This document shows, piece by piece, positions 1 to 9,388 of a DNA stretch of 64,000 nt. Source of the stretch: CAILUG01 sp038125665. GTDB lineage: Bacteria; Pseudomonadota; Gammaproteobacteria; Pseudomonadales; Pseudohongiellaceae. Below the pieces are notes generated by a model. The model made no database searches, was not told where the DNA came from, and was given only the letters and a program-made list of their open reading frames with translations. Within the stretch, counting starts at the first letter, position 1; each line of letters starts with the position of its first letter. Made by a program: the position numbers and the translations under genes. The stretch spans positions 124,001 through 188,000 of the forward strand of contig JAYPEI010000001.1 of assembly GCA_038125665.1 (NCBI GenBank), given 5' to 3'.

Positions 1-388
1 TTTCAGAATCAGAATCTGTGTTGATATGGCGTAGATTCTGTTTATAGATAAGTTCCGATAGTTCTGCTGAATTTGTAAGATTTCCATTGTGCGCGAGAGC
101 GATACCATACGGGGAGTTAACATATAATGGTTGTGCCTGAGCTGGCCCAGAACTACCTGCAGTTGGATAGCGAACATGACCAATACCAATATTTCCTTGT
201 AGATGTTTCATATGCCGTGTGTGGAAGACATCACGAACTAAACCATTGTCTTTTCTAAGAAAAAGTCGGCCATTGCATGCTGTTACGATTCCAGCAGCAT
301 CTTGCCCACGATGTTGTAAAACTGTCAGGCTATCGTATAACGCCAAATTCACAGATGATCGAGCAAAGATGCCGACTATTCCACACAT
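1..388 (-). CDS. purF: Amidophosphoribosyltransferase, N-terminal part (cut by window edge)
   Basis: PurF catalyses the first committed step of purine synthesis, converting PRPP and glutamine to phosphoribosylamine. Only the first 129 codons are present; the rest lies before position 1. The translation begins MCGIVGIFA, placing the Ntn-hydrolase nucleophile Cys at residue 2. It continues with LQHRGQDAAGI, GIGHVRYPTAG, AHNGNLTN and NTDSDSE, all hallmarks of the PurF glutaminase domain. The start ATG has an AAGGAG-like ribosome site just upstream. It is the last visible gene of the minus-strand block, 28 bp after cvpA, the same order as in E. coli and Pseudomonas. The phosphoribosyltransferase domain cannot be judged. 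Confidence 0.97.
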   Translation of the reverse strand, partial: MCGIVGIFARSSVNLALYDSLTVLQHRGQDAAGIVTACNGRLFLRKDNGLVRDVFHTRHMKHLQGNIGIGHVRYPTAGSSGPAQAQPLYVNSPYGIALAHNGNLTNSAELSELIYKQNLRHINTDSDSE

Positions 389-416
389 CTTGTTCTCCTT
401 GAGAATATTTTTTATT

Positions 417-968
417 TTAAAGTTCTTTGTTTGATTCAGCTACTTCCGGAGCCAGCTCACTCATAACTTGCTCACTTAAATTTATAAAATACTTGCTTAG
501 ACTTGAATTTTGAATGTAGAACTGCGCCACATTAATCTGTTGGCCTACCAGTAACAATATTGATGTGATAATGGTGCCACGGCATATACCGAACAAAGCT
601 CCCAGAGCTCTATCAGCTGCTGCTAGTCCTACCGCTTGAGTAAATTTTTTTACCAATGCACTAATAATTGAACCAATTATAACAGTAACTACAAAAATAA
701 GAGTTCCACAAAGAACCTGTTGTACCAACAACGATTGCAGCATAGGTAACCAACTCGACAAGGTAGTTGTATCTGTTCCAGCTAGTACTTTACTAGCAAA
801 AATCACTCTAAGGGACTCGTAGAAATGAAGACTAAAATATGCCGCCAAGACCCAAGTAACGAGAGATAACAGTTCCATCACAAAGCCACGTAAGATGCCT
901 GCTAAAAATGAAGCAACTAATATAACTAATATCACCAAATCTATGGTGTTAAGTGCTGTTATCTCCAT
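417..968 (-). CDS. cvpA: CvpA family inner-membrane protein
   Basis: This 183-residue protein has four hydrophobic segments (roughly residues 8-30, 33-48, 66-88 and 105-125) and the small-residue-rich N-terminus of the CvpA family, whose E. coli member is needed for colicin V production. Its exact biochemical role is unknown. The hydrophilic C-terminal tail ends in a run of Ser, Glu and Asn. It lies between dedD and purF, which is the standard gammaproteobacterial order and gives most of the confidence in the name. The length is close to the usual 160-190 residues. Confidence 0.9.
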   Translation of the reverse strand: MEITALNTIDLVILVILVASFLAGILRGFVMELLSLVTWVLAAYFSLHFYESLRVIFASKVLAGTDTTTLSSWLPMLQSLLVQQVLCGTLIFVVTVIIGSIISALVKKFTQAVGLAAADRALGALFGICRGTIITSILLLVGQQINVAQFYIQNSSLSKYFINLSEQVMSELAPEVAESNKEL

Positions 969-988
969 TCTCTAGTGCCTTGTAGCAA

Positions 989-1618
989 TTATTCTTTTGA
1001 GGCCGTAAAGCTTAGAATAGACGGCTTAAGTTTGAACTCAGATCCCAACCGGGCACTCATTGCATTGGCTTCTGCTCTACTAATTACTGGCCCAACATAA
1101 ACTTCGGTGACGGGCGTACCATTTAAAGTGGATGGTCTAGAAAAAGCCGACTCTCCATTAAGCATTAACTTAGCTAAAAGCGCATCGGCATTTTGGGATT
1201 CTTGGAAAATTCCCATCTTGATCAACCAACCTTCTGGCAAACCTTGTTTATCAAAAGTAGGCTGGTCAAAGTCATTGTTATTAATGTTATTACTACCGTT
1301 GACTCGATCTTTAGCAACAGGTATGAGAAGTTGATCATTGGGATTAGTCGCCGGTTTTCCACTCTCAGTATCAAATGGAACTAAGTTGTTAGTTTCAAAA
1401 TCATGAGACTCTCCATCAGGGGCAGCTTCCGACACAAGTTTCTCTGGAGGCATTGGCTCTTCTAAAATTAATACTTCTAGTTTCGGCTCTGATGGCACAG
1501 TTAAATCTTGTGCGCTCGGTGGTAACCCATCACCATCAAGTAACAAGGTGACTGCGATAAGAATGATACATACCAAGACTGCAACCCCAACTAATCTTTG
1601 TTTAGTTTGCTCATTCAT
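989..1618 (-). CDS. dedD: DedD-like SPOR-domain cell-division protein
   Basis: A 209-residue protein with one N-terminal transmembrane helix (about residues 8-28), a low-complexity acidic linker rich in Pro, Glu and Asn (30-125), and a C-terminal SPOR domain (about 128-205). The SPOR domain begins around GWLIKMGIF and includes VYVGPVISRAEA. SPOR domains bind denuded peptidoglycan at the septum, and E. coli DedD is a non-essential division protein of this layout. Its ATG overlaps the folC stop by 4 bp, implying translational coupling. The linker is not conserved and was judged by composition only. Confidence 0.9.
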   Translation of the reverse strand: MNEQTKQRLVGVAVLVCIILIAVTLLLDGDGLPPSAQDLTVPSEPKLEVLILEEPMPPEKLVSEAAPDGESHDFETNNLVPFDTESGKPATNPNDQLLIPVAKDRVNGSNNINNNDFDQPTFDKQGLPEGWLIKMGIFQESQNADALLAKLMLNGESAFSRPSTLNGTPVTEVYVGPVISRAEANAMSARLGSEFKLKPSILSFTASKE

Positions 1619-2919
1619 AGTAGCTCCAGGACCGCACCAACAGTTAAAAAAGAACCTGTGACAACTATTGTAACTGGATTTCTTTCAATATTCTTATCAA
1701 ATGCGATTCTATTTTCATTTACCTCAAGTGTTAATTCTTCTGCATACAATAAGGCAGCGTGAAAAGCATCAGAAACACTACCATAAGTTGATGCACTTAC
1801 TCCAAGGGCAGCAACACACTCGTAAAGAAAATCAGGTCCAGTACCACGCTCGCCCCCTAGGGCTGGAATAAATACTTCTCGAGCATGCGGAGCTAATTCG
1901 GCGACCACCCCTTTTCGATCTTTATCTGCGAGCATACCAAGCACCAGTAGAACTCCTTGTTTATCCAAAGATTTCATCTGCTTACCGAGATAACGTGCCG
2001 CATGAGGATTATGACCAACATCAAGTAAAATCTGGTGGCCCTTATAAGTCACTTTTTGCATTCTTCCGGATAGATTAGCAGACTTCAAACCCAAATTAAT
2101 TTGTGCCGGGACCACGAGATCCATTAACAATAATGCTTGAATAACTGAAGCTGCATTAGCAAGAGGAAAGTGCAATATGGGCAGTTGAGAAAGAACCAGC
2201 GCTGTCCCTAGCGCATCCTGCCCCCACCAACTCCAGCCAGTAGGCTCTTCTTTATAGCCATAGTGAGTACCGCCAATTAATAATGGTGATTGTAATTGTT
2301 GTGCATATTCAATGACAGTGGAGGGAATTTGTGTATCTCCGAACAACACTGGCTTTCCCGCTCGGATAATACCTGCCTTTTCTAGCCCAATGCTTTCGAC
2401 ATCAGGACCAAGCCAGTCGACATGATCGAGATCCACATTAGTTATGATTGCTAAATCAGCATTTAATAAGTTAACTGCATCGAGCCGACCACCCAAGCCT
2501 ACTTCCAGAATCATGAAGTCAGGTTTATGATGAGCAAATAACCAAAATGCCGCCAGCGTACCAAACTCAAAATAGGTCAAAGAGATTTCTTTTCGGGCCG
2601 CTTCCACAGCTTCAAATGCTTCACAGAGCTCGCCATCCGTTGCCAACCTATCGTGAATTTGAACCCGTTCGTTGTAATGAACTAAATGCGGTGAGGTATA
2701 AGAACAAGTGGAGAAACCTGCAGCACGAAGAATAGAGCCAATCATAGCTACGGAAGAGCCTTTACCATTAGTTCCACCAACTACTATGATACGAGAGTGA
2801 GAGAAATCAAGAAAAAGTCTCTCTAGTACTTCCCTGGCTCGAACCAGACCCAACTCAATAGTCGTGGGGTGTAACTTTTCCAGATACGCCAACCAAGTTG
2901 GTAAAGAGTCAGGACTCAT
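1615..2919 (-). CDS. folC: Bifunctional dihydrofolate synthase / folylpolyglutamate synthase
   Basis: FolC adds glutamate to dihydropteroate and extends the polyglutamate tail of folates, using ATP. The 434-residue protein carries the Mur-ligase-type P-loop GTNGKGSS near residue 50. Other family blocks are SYTSPHLVHYNERVQI, LEVGLGGRLDAVN (metal and ATP site) and DVGHNPHAA in the C-terminal glutamate-ligase domain. Length is normal for the family. It sits between accD and dedD, as in E. coli and Pseudomonas. Confidence 0.97.
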   Translation of the reverse strand: MSPDSLPTWLAYLEKLHPTTIELGLVRAREVLERLFLDFSHSRIIVVGGTNGKGSSVAMIGSILRAAGFSTCSYTSPHLVHYNERVQIHDRLATDGELCEAFEAVEAARKEISLTYFEFGTLAAFWLFAHHKPDFMILEVGLGGRLDAVNLLNADLAIITNVDLDHVDWLGPDVESIGLEKAGIIRAGKPVLFGDTQIPSTVIEYAQQLQSPLLIGGTHYGYKEEPTGWSWWGQDALGTALVLSQLPILHFPLANAASVIQALLLMDLVVPAQINLGLKSANLSGRMQKVTYKGHQILLDVGHNPHAARYLGKQMKSLDKQGVLLVLGMLADKDRKGVVAELAPHAREVFIPALGGERGTGPDFLYECVAALGVSASTYGSVSDAFHAALLYAEELTLEVNENRIAFDKNIERNPVTIVVTGSFLTVGAVLELL

Positions 2920-2952
2920 AGATTCTCTTAAATTACTTTCTAGGAAAAAAGA

Positions 2953-3822
2953 TTACCCTTGATTTTGTGGCATAAATTTATCAACAAGACTAGATAGTCG
3001 ATCGCGTAATGCATGTCGATGTATCACCATATCAATTGCCCCCTTCTCAAGTAAGAACTCAGAACGCTGGAAACCTTCAGGTAATTTTTCTCTCACTGTT
3101 TGCTTAATAACATCTTGACCCGCAAAGCCAATAAATGCTCGAGGCTCAGCTACGTTGATGTCACCCAACATCGCAAGACTTGCCGAAACGCCACCATATA
3201 CTGGGTCAACTAAAACAGAAATATAAAGGTTACCTTCACGCTTCAATTTTTCTAAAGCAGCCGCCGTTTTCGCCATCTGCATTAATGAAACCAAAGCTTC
3301 CTGCATCCTAGCGCCACCCGAAGTAGCAAAACATACAAAAGGTAATTTCTGGTCAAGGGCTCGATTAATGCCACGCACAAATCGCTCCCCGACTACAGAC
3401 CCCATGGAGCCACCTATAAAACCAAATTCAAAAGCAGCAACAACTATATCCCTACCATTCAATCTTCCTTGCATCACCACAAGAGCATCTTTTTCACCGG
3501 TAGCTTTAGTTGCCGCAGAAAGACGATCTTTATATTTTTTTAGATCTTTAAATTTAAGAATATCACTGGCTTGAAGATCAGCTCCAATCTCTTGACGGTT
3601 TTCAGGGTCTAAAAAGATATCAAGGCGGCGTCTAGCTGTTATACGCATGTGATGTTCGCATTTAGGACAAACATCAAGGTTTTCCTCAAGTAAATCACGA
3701 TATAGCACAGCCTCACATCGTGGACACTTTTTCCATAAGCCCTCAGGAATGCTTGAACGGGCTCTGTTTGCCGTGTCTGTGCGCATCTTGGAAGGCAGAA
3801 TTTTATCTATCCATCGACTCAT
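2953..3822 (-). CDS. accD: Acetyl-CoA carboxylase carboxyltransferase subunit beta
   Basis: AccD pairs with AccA to transfer the carboxyl group from biotin to acetyl-CoA, giving malonyl-CoA for fatty-acid synthesis. The 289-residue protein has the N-terminal four-cysteine zinc ribbon (CPRC near residue 33 and CPKC near residue 52). The crotonase-like carboxyltransferase fold follows, with the SGGARMQEA glycine loop and DPVYGGVSASLA. Its start codon overlaps the trpA stop by one base (TAATG), so it is probably translationally coupled to trpA. It is a true AccD and unrelated to the carboxyltransferase at 62444-63904. Confidence 0.98.
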   Translation of the reverse strand: MSRWIDKILPSKMRTDTANRARSSIPEGLWKKCPRCEAVLYRDLLEENLDVCPKCEHHMRITARRRLDIFLDPENRQEIGADLQASDILKFKDLKKYKDRLSAATKATGEKDALVVMQGRLNGRDIVVAAFEFGFIGGSMGSVVGERFVRGINRALDQKLPFVCFATSGGARMQEALVSLMQMAKTAAALEKLKREGNLYISVLVDPVYGGVSASLAMLGDINVAEPRAFIGFAGQDVIKQTVREKLPEGFQRSEFLLEKGAIDMVIHRHALRDRLSSLVDKFMPQNQG

Positions 3823-4649
3823 TATTTCACCTGTCTGATGCTATCAAGCGCTTCTCGGATCTCTCCTATCAACGCACAAGTCTGAACAAGCTGCTCATCG
3901 CTATGAATTACTCCTGCCCTCAGTTCACCTACTCTTTGCACTAAAGCAGAGCCAACAACAACTGCATCAGCGAACTCCGCGATTCTTTTAGCACTTGCTG
4001 CATCACGGATACCAAAACCAACCCCTATGGGTAACTCTGTGTTTTCACGTAACTTGGCTAGTTTACTGGCAACCGAGTCGATATCTAGATGGGCAGCACC
4101 CGTGACGCCCTTCAAGGACACATAATAGATATATCCGGAGCTTTGCTCACATATAGTCTTTGTTCTTTCAGGTGTAGTAGTGGGAGCGATAAGAAAAATA
4201 TTATCCAGTGCCGTCTTCTTTAACACTTGATGGAGATTGTGAGATTCTTCCGGTGGCATATCAACAATCAATACACCATCTACGCCTGCCTCTATTGCTT
4301 TGTTGCAAAAGATCTCATAGCCCATAAACTCAATGGGGTTCAAATACCCCATCAATACCACAGGAGTAGTTTGATTCTTCTCACGGAACTGACGAACGAT
4401 ATCAAGGGTTTTTCGTAGAGTCATTTTTCCAGCCAATGCCCTTTCAACTGCGCGTTGTATGACAGGGCCATCTGAGGAGGGATCACTAAAAGGAAAGCCC
4501 AACTCAATGATGTCGGCTCCTTGTGCAACCAGAGCATGCATCACACCAATAGTAGTCTGTGTATCAGGATCACCTGAAGTTATATAGGGAATTAGTGCCT
4601 TGCGGCCCTGTCTTTTTAGGTTATTCAGATACTGAGAAATCCTACTCAT
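3822..4649 (-). CDS. trpA: Tryptophan synthase alpha chain
   Basis: TrpA cleaves indole-3-glycerol phosphate to indole and glyceraldehyde 3-phosphate, and indole is channelled to TrpB. The 275-residue TIM barrel contains both catalytic acids: the Glu in IIELGFPFSDP and the Asp shortly after it in SDGPVIQRA. The phosphate-binding GVGFGIRDAA and VVGSALV loops follow. It lies 25 bp after trpB, giving the order trpF-trpB-trpA. In Pseudomonas trpBA is elsewhere, so having all three here is a useful lineage marker. Confidence 0.98.
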   Translation of the reverse strand: MSRISQYLNNLKRQGRKALIPYITSGDPDTQTTIGVMHALVAQGADIIELGFPFSDPSSDGPVIQRAVERALAGKMTLRKTLDIVRQFREKNQTTPVVLMGYLNPIEFMGYEIFCNKAIEAGVDGVLIVDMPPEESHNLHQVLKKTALDNIFLIAPTTTPERTKTICEQSSGYIYYVSLKGVTGAAHLDIDSVASKLAKLRENTELPIGVGFGIRDAASAKRIAEFADAVVVGSALVQRVGELRAGVIHSDEQLVQTCALIGEIREALDSIRQVK

Positions 4650-4674
4650 GGAATCACATCTTCTAATGCGTCAA

Positions 4675-5889
4675 TTAAATTGTAATGTTATCGATCTGCG
4701 CTACTGTGTGCAGATCTTTATCCCCTCGACCGGACAGGTTGATTACCATAATGTGGTCTGAAGGTAGTGTTGGGGCAAGTTTAATTGCCCCAGCAACTGC
4801 ATGAGCGGTTTCTAAGGCTGGGATTATTCCCTCCGAGCGAGTTAAAATTCTAAATGCCTCTAAGGCCTCGGAATCGGTTACTGCTGTATATTCAGCCCTA
4901 CCTAGATCTTTTAACCAGCTATGTTCGGGTCCAACTCCTGGATAATCTAAGCCAGCTGAAACCGAATGAGTCTCTATAATTTGACCATCTTCATCATTCA
5001 TGAGATAGGTTCGATTTCCATGTAGGACACCTGGACGCCCAGCAGTTAGAGGGGCAGCATGACGGCCTGTTTCTATGCCTTCTCCACCAGCTTCTACTCC
5101 AATCATTCTAACTTCTTTATCGTCAATAAAGGGGTAGAACAAGCCTATAGCGTTCGAACCACCACCAACACAAGCAATCAGAGAATCCGGCATTCTACCT
5201 AACTGCTCCATGCTTTGTTTTTTAACTTCACGTCCAATAATGCTTTGGAAATCACGTACTAGCATTGGATATGGATGGGGGCCTGCCACAGTACCAATTA
5301 TATAGTAAGTGTTATCGACATTTGTCGCCCAGTCACGCAGCGCCTCGTTCATAGCGTCTTTGAGAGTACATGAGCCAGAATCAACACCTACCACAGTGGC
5401 TCCCAGCATTTTCATACGAAAAACATTAGCTGCCTGACGTTTGATGTCCTCCGTTCCCATGTAAACGAAACACTCAAGCCCCATACGTGCCGCTACAGTA
5501 GCAGAGGCAACCCCGTGCTGGCCTGCACCAGTCTCTGCAATAATTCGTGTTTTCCCCATTGATCTGGCTAATAAGGCTTGACCTATGGTGTTGTTCACTT
5601 TGTGAGCACCTGTATGATTAAGATCCTCTCGCTTTAAATAAATTTGCGCTCCACCTAACTTACGAGTAAGACGTTCAGCAAAGTAAAGTGGTGAAGGACG
5701 ACCAACAAAATAACTAAGATCATGGTCAAACTCTGCCCAAAATGCTGGATCAGCTTTTAGTTCTGCATAGCGCTGTGTTAGTTCTCGTAATGCAGGCATT
5801 AAAGTTTCACCCACAAAGATACCACCATAGGGCCCGAAGTGACCTGAAACATCGGGGCTGTTGTAACTCAATGTTGAATTCTTAGACAC
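4675..5889 (-). CDS. trpB: Tryptophan synthase beta chain
   Basis: TrpB condenses indole with serine using PLP to form tryptophan. The 404-residue protein shows the Schiff-base lysine in HTGAHKVNN near residue 90, the GQHGVA segment, the phosphate-binding CVGGGSNAIG loop and the C-terminal NLSGRGDKD motif. All catalytic landmarks and the length are normal. The start overlaps the trpF stop by 8 bp. Confidence 0.98.
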   Translation of the reverse strand: MSKNSTLSYNSPDVSGHFGPYGGIFVGETLMPALRELTQRYAELKADPAFWAEFDHDLSYFVGRPSPLYFAERLTRKLGGAQIYLKREDLNHTGAHKVNNTIGQALLARSMGKTRIIAETGAGQHGVASATVAARMGLECFVYMGTEDIKRQAANVFRMKMLGATVVGVDSGSCTLKDAMNEALRDWATNVDNTYYIIGTVAGPHPYPMLVRDFQSIIGREVKKQSMEQLGRMPDSLIACVGGGSNAIGLFYPFIDDKEVRMIGVEAGGEGIETGRHAAPLTAGRPGVLHGNRTYLMNDEDGQIIETHSVSAGLDYPGVGPEHSWLKDLGRAEYTAVTDSEALEAFRILTRSEGIIPALETAHAVAGAIKLAPTLPSDHIMVINLSGRGDKDLHTVAQIDNITI

Positions 5890-6523
5890 TTCTTACCTCT
5901 TGCATAAATTTTGCTAACAAATTGACCGACTTTTCACCTAGGCTACTCTCTACTCCAGAGCTGACATCAACCGCCCAGGGGCGTGCGACAGTTATGGCTT
6001 CCTTTACATTATCGGGATTCAGCCCGCCAGCTAAAATTATACGTGAACTTAAAGCATTTTTCGCCTCACCATAGTGCTTAGAGAGGAGATTCCAATCAAA
6101 AGTCTCACCACTTCCCCCATATAAACCTTCATGCCAGGCATCTAACAATATTCCTTGGCTACCCGCGTTTAACCAAGTCTCGATGTTAGTTAGATCCTTT
6201 TCACTGCGGATTCGTAATGCTTTTATCCATGGACGCTTAAAAGAACTACAGAATTCAGGCGTTTCATCACCATGAAACTGCAATAATCCGAGTGACACGC
6301 TGTTCAAAGTCTTGTTCACCTCGTCGGTCGATGCGTTCACAAATAGCCCAACAGCGGTCACAAATGCAGGTAACACCTGCACGATCTCCGCTGCTCTCTC
6401 AGTTGAGACAGCTCTAGGACTCGAAGGATAGAAAACAAGCCCGATGGCATCCGCGCCTGACTCTACAGCAGACAGAGCTTGAGCGACATTGCGGATGCCA
6501 CATATTTTTACACGTGTTGACAC
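5882..6523 (-). CDS. trpF: Phosphoribosylanthranilate isomerase
   Basis: TrpF performs the Amadori rearrangement of phosphoribosylanthranilate in tryptophan synthesis. The 213-residue TIM barrel starts with VKICGIRN (catalytic Cys) and contains LVFYPSSPRAV, LLQFHGDETPEFC and LLDAWHEGLYGGSGETFDW, followed by LAGGLNPDNV and DVSSGVES, all typical. The start is a GTG codon; no strong ribosome site precedes it, and a second in-frame GTG lies four codons further in. It is followed directly by trpB. Confidence 0.97.
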   Translation of the reverse strand: MSTRVKICGIRNVAQALSAVESGADAIGLVFYPSSPRAVSTERAAEIVQVLPAFVTAVGLFVNASTDEVNKTLNSVSLGLLQFHGDETPEFCSSFKRPWIKALRIRSEKDLTNIETWLNAGSQGILLDAWHEGLYGGSGETFDWNLLSKHYGEAKNALSSRIILAGGLNPDNVKEAITVARPWAVDVSSGVESSLGEKSVNLLAKFMQEVRSV

Positions 6524-6608
6524 TTATGATTACCAGGTTGATTAAATTTGATATCTACACAACAAGACTTCGGTAGGTCTGAGATTCATTTTAGCAGAAG
6601 AGCACCCA

Positions 6609-7422
6609 TTATTTGAGTATGGGCAAGAAATACTCTGCATTTGTTGGCAGCTCGAATACTGAGGGGTAAGCTACCGCAAAAAGGGTCAGCCCATGGGCAG
6701 GGGCCGTTGGNNNNNNNNNNCGCAAGCTTTCGATCACGGGACTTCAGCAACCAAGCTAACCATTCAGGAGCCTCTTTTCCTTCACCTATAACTATAAGAG
6801 CACCCACGATATTACGAACCATATGTAGGAGAAATGCATTTGCAGTGATATCAACAACAAGATATTGCCCAACTCGGATAACGTCGAGAGCATGCACACA
6901 GCGCATCGGGGTTGATGACTGGCAACCAGAGGCTCTGAAAGCACTAAAATCATGCTCACCATGTAAATACTTTCCTGCTAATTGCATGGCCGTTTCATCT
7001 AGTGGATGTCGGTGATGTGTCACCTTGCCATGAAGCAGAGGCTGCCGAATTTCATGATTATGAATGCAGTAAATATATCTACGAGAAAGTGCAGAGAATC
7101 TGGCATGGAAGGTTTGAGGTACTTCCTTAAGCCAATTAACCACTAGACCAGTTGGTAAATTAGCATTGGTACCACGCACCCAGGCTTTTAATTCTCTCTG
7201 AGCTTGCGTCCTAAATGACACAATCTGTCCCGTTGCATGGACCCCAGCATCAGTTCGACCAGCACCAACCACTTTGATAGTCTCATTTGCTACTTTTGAA
7301 AGCGCTGTTTCTAGGGTTTCTTGTAGAGTATTAATACCTGGAGTAACCTGCGCTTGCCATCCTTTATAGTCTGTACCATCATAAGATAGGCAAAGGGCAT
7401 AATGAAGAATTAGCTCTGCCAT
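6609..7422 (-). CDS. truA: tRNA pseudouridine(38-40) synthase, interrupted by an assembly gap
   Basis: TruA makes pseudouridine at positions 38-40 of the anticodon arm. The first 234 codons encode LSYDGTDYKGWQ, GAGRTDAGVHATGQ (catalytic Asp), RYIYCIHN, FSAFRASGC and MVRNIVGALI. Ten Ns follow at 6711-6720. If they are read as ten real bases, the frame shifts and gives an unrelated tail ending at 6586. In another frame, the bases after the gap encode PTAPAHGLTLFAVAYP and a stop at 6609-6611, which matches the conserved TruA C-terminus. The gap is therefore a placeholder, with a true length probably 0 or 3 bases. The gene is probably intact in the organism. Confidence 0.93.
6711..6720. other. 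Assembly gap (10 N) inside truA
   Basis: Ten Ns of fixed length break truA. Joining the flanks directly gives the in-frame sequence DRKLA-PTAPAHGL. One extra residue would match E. coli TruA spacing, as I recall it. The number of Ns is arbitrary and does not indicate a real frameshift. Confidence 0.95.
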
Positions 7423-8264
7423 TGAGAAATCAGTCGCTCTGCCTCAGCCTGCTGTTCCGATGAACCGGATACTTTTATCCGGGCCAATAGATCAAGAGCC
7501 TCTTGATTACGCCCCATTGATTTAAGCGCAGTTGCCATATCTAAATCTGCATCCTGGCTCTGTACTTCATAGCCAACAATCGTTGCGGGCTCTTCTTCGT
7601 CTAGGTCAGCTTGCATAGCCGAGACAAGGTTCTCCTCAAGGCTGGGTATTTCTTTAGTAACCTCACTAATAGAGTCTTCTTTTTTCCTAAAAAAGACTAA
7701 TAAGCCAAGTATAAGGACGATTGCGGCTGATATACCACCTAACTGAACCATACGCCACCGTTCAGCCTCGGCTGCTGCAATGGACTCAGCTTTTAATTGG
7801 GCTTCTGCTAGTTCCCTGGCCTTTACTTCTTGCTGGAGGCGCAACTCATCAGCTGCAAGACTAAGTTCGGCACGGAGTTGGTTAAGCGCCAATAATGCCG
7901 CATCTCTTTCGCTGCGTATCTCAGTGATATCCTCTAATGCACTTTCAAGCTGGTTTTGATAGTTGTTATAGTCCAGACGCGCCTTATCAAGAGCTTCCTC
8001 GGTAAATTGCAATTCCATTTCCAGCTGACGAAGCTGCTGTAGCTGCATATCGCTCGCGAGTTCTGCAGTAACACTCAGGTTGTCATTGCTGTCAAGAACA
8101 CGCAGCTGGCCCCCAGTCTCTTGAGCTAGCGATGGTGGCAAAAAAAGCGTGACAAACGAAGCCAAAAAAAATGATAAAACAACGTATGGCAGATAAAAAC
8201 TACGCATAATCTGCCCGAGCCATCCTTCTTGTAGGAGGTGTTTTTTGAATATGTACTTACGCAT
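7410..8264 (-). CDS. FimV-like peptidoglycan/type IV pilus assembly-associated protein (short form)
   Basis: This 284-residue protein has an N-terminal signal segment ending near SLAQ and a long predicted coiled coil rich in Gln, Glu, Leu and Ala (about residues 70-165). A single transmembrane helix with a basic stop follows (about 173-193, then FRKKE). The acidic C-terminal region ends in a short TPR-like FimV C-terminal domain (DLDMATALKSMGRNQEALDL). It lies between asd and truA, exactly where Pseudomonas has fimV, but is far shorter and lacks an obvious LysM domain. The start could be the ATG at 8207, which gives a cleaner signal peptide. It overlaps truA by 13 bp. Confidence 0.75.
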   Translation of the reverse strand: MRKYIFKKHLLQEGWLGQIMRSFYLPYVVLSFFLASFVTLFLPPSLAQETGGQLRVLDSNDNLSVTAELASDMQLQQLRQLEMELQFTEEALDKARLDYNNYQNQLESALEDITEIRSERDAALLALNQLRAELSLAADELRLQQEVKARELAEAQLKAESIAAAEAERWRMVQLGGISAAIVLILGLLVFFRKKEDSISEVTKEIPSLEENLVSAMQADLDEEEPATIVGYEVQSQDADLDMATALKSMGRNQEALDLLARIKVSGSSEQQAEAERLISQWQS

Positions 8265-8281
8265 TATGTAGAGAGTATGGT

Positions 8282-9304
8282 TCAGATATGCTCTTTGATC
8301 AATAGCTCTGCAATCTGAACAGAGTTAAGGGCAGCACCTTTTCTAAGGTTATCAGCCACAACCCACAGGTTTAAACCGTTAGGATGGCTAATATCTTTGC
8401 GAATACGCCCTACCCAAACCTCATCATTGTGTGTTCCTTCAGGAATTGGCGTTGGGTAGCCACCGTTTTCCTGCTTATCCATCAGCTTTACACCAGGTGC
8501 CTTACTTAGGAGTTTGCGAACCTCCTCTACTGAGATTTTCTCCCTAGTTTCAATATGTACAGCTTCGGAATGGGAATAAAATACAGGGACTCGAACACAA
8601 GTTGGATTAACAAGAATCTCATCGTCCTCAAAGATTTTACGAGTTTCCCACACCATTTTCATTTCTTCCTTGGTATAGCCATTATCTTGAAATACATCAA
8701 TATGAGGTATCACGTTAAAGGCTATCTGCTTAGGATATACTTTGTTCTCTGCATCACGCCCATTTAATAAAGCGGCAGTCTGACCGGCTAATTCATCAAT
8801 GGCATCTTTGCCTGTGCCAGAGACAGATTGATAAGTTGCTACATTAATTCTACTAATACCGACCTGGTTGTGAATCGGCTTTAAAGCTACCAACATTTGA
8901 ATTGTTGAGCAGTTTGGGTTCGCAATGATATTGTGTTTCTTGTAACCGAGAACAGCATGAGGATTGACTTCAGGCACAATAAGTGGGATGTCTTCCTCAT
9001 ATCTAAAATGCGATGTGTTATCAATGACAATACAACCTGCGGCCCCTGCCTTGGGTGCATAAACTGCAGAGACACTGGCACCAGGAGAAAATAGTCCTAT
9101 GTGTGCCTTGGAAAAATCGAACTCAGCAAGGTTTTTCACAGTATATTGCTTGTTCTTGAAGGCTATCTTTTCTCCAGCGCTACGCTCTGAAGCTAAAAGA
9201 TAAAGGTTATCGACAGGAAAATCACGCTGCTCGAGAATTTCAATCATCGTACGGCCAACGGCACCTGTGGCACCAACCACGGCAACATTGTACTTCTTGG
9301 TCAT
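8282..9304 (-). CDS. asd: Aspartate-semialdehyde dehydrogenase
   Basis: Asd reduces aspartyl phosphate to the semialdehyde, the branch point to lysine, diaminopimelate, threonine and methionine. I chose the ATG at 9304, preceded by GGAG at proper spacing, over an upstream start at 9355. The resulting 340-residue protein begins right before the NAD(P)-binding loop VVGATGAVG. It contains the catalytic cysteine in NPNCST and the SVSGTGKDA loop. It belongs to the shorter Asd class used by many pseudomonads and Gram-positives. It lies downstream of leuD by 84 bp. Confidence 0.97.
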   Translation of the reverse strand: MTKKYNVAVVGATGAVGRTMIEILEQRDFPVDNLYLLASERSAGEKIAFKNKQYTVKNLAEFDFSKAHIGLFSPGASVSAVYAPKAGAAGCIVIDNTSHFRYEEDIPLIVPEVNPHAVLGYKKHNIIANPNCSTIQMLVALKPIHNQVGISRINVATYQSVSGTGKDAIDELAGQTAALLNGRDAENKVYPKQIAFNVIPHIDVFQDNGYTKEEMKMVWETRKIFEDDEILVNPTCVRVPVFYSHSEAVHIETREKISVEEVRKLLSKAPGVKLMDKQENGGYPTPIPEGTHNDEVWVGRIRKDISHPNGLNLWVVADNLRKGAALNSVQIAELLIKEHI

Positions 9305-9388
9305 TACATTTCTCCGGACGTATGAGACGTCAAAAGAGACCAGGTCATGAGACACGAGCGACCTGGTGTAGCTCGATATTGAAGGAAA

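Noticed and set aside
6586..6608. Extended truA reading frame ending at 6586
   Set aside because: Its last 40 residues are unlike any TruA and arise only because ten Ns are read as real bases. The conserved C-terminus is in the other frame and stops at 6609.
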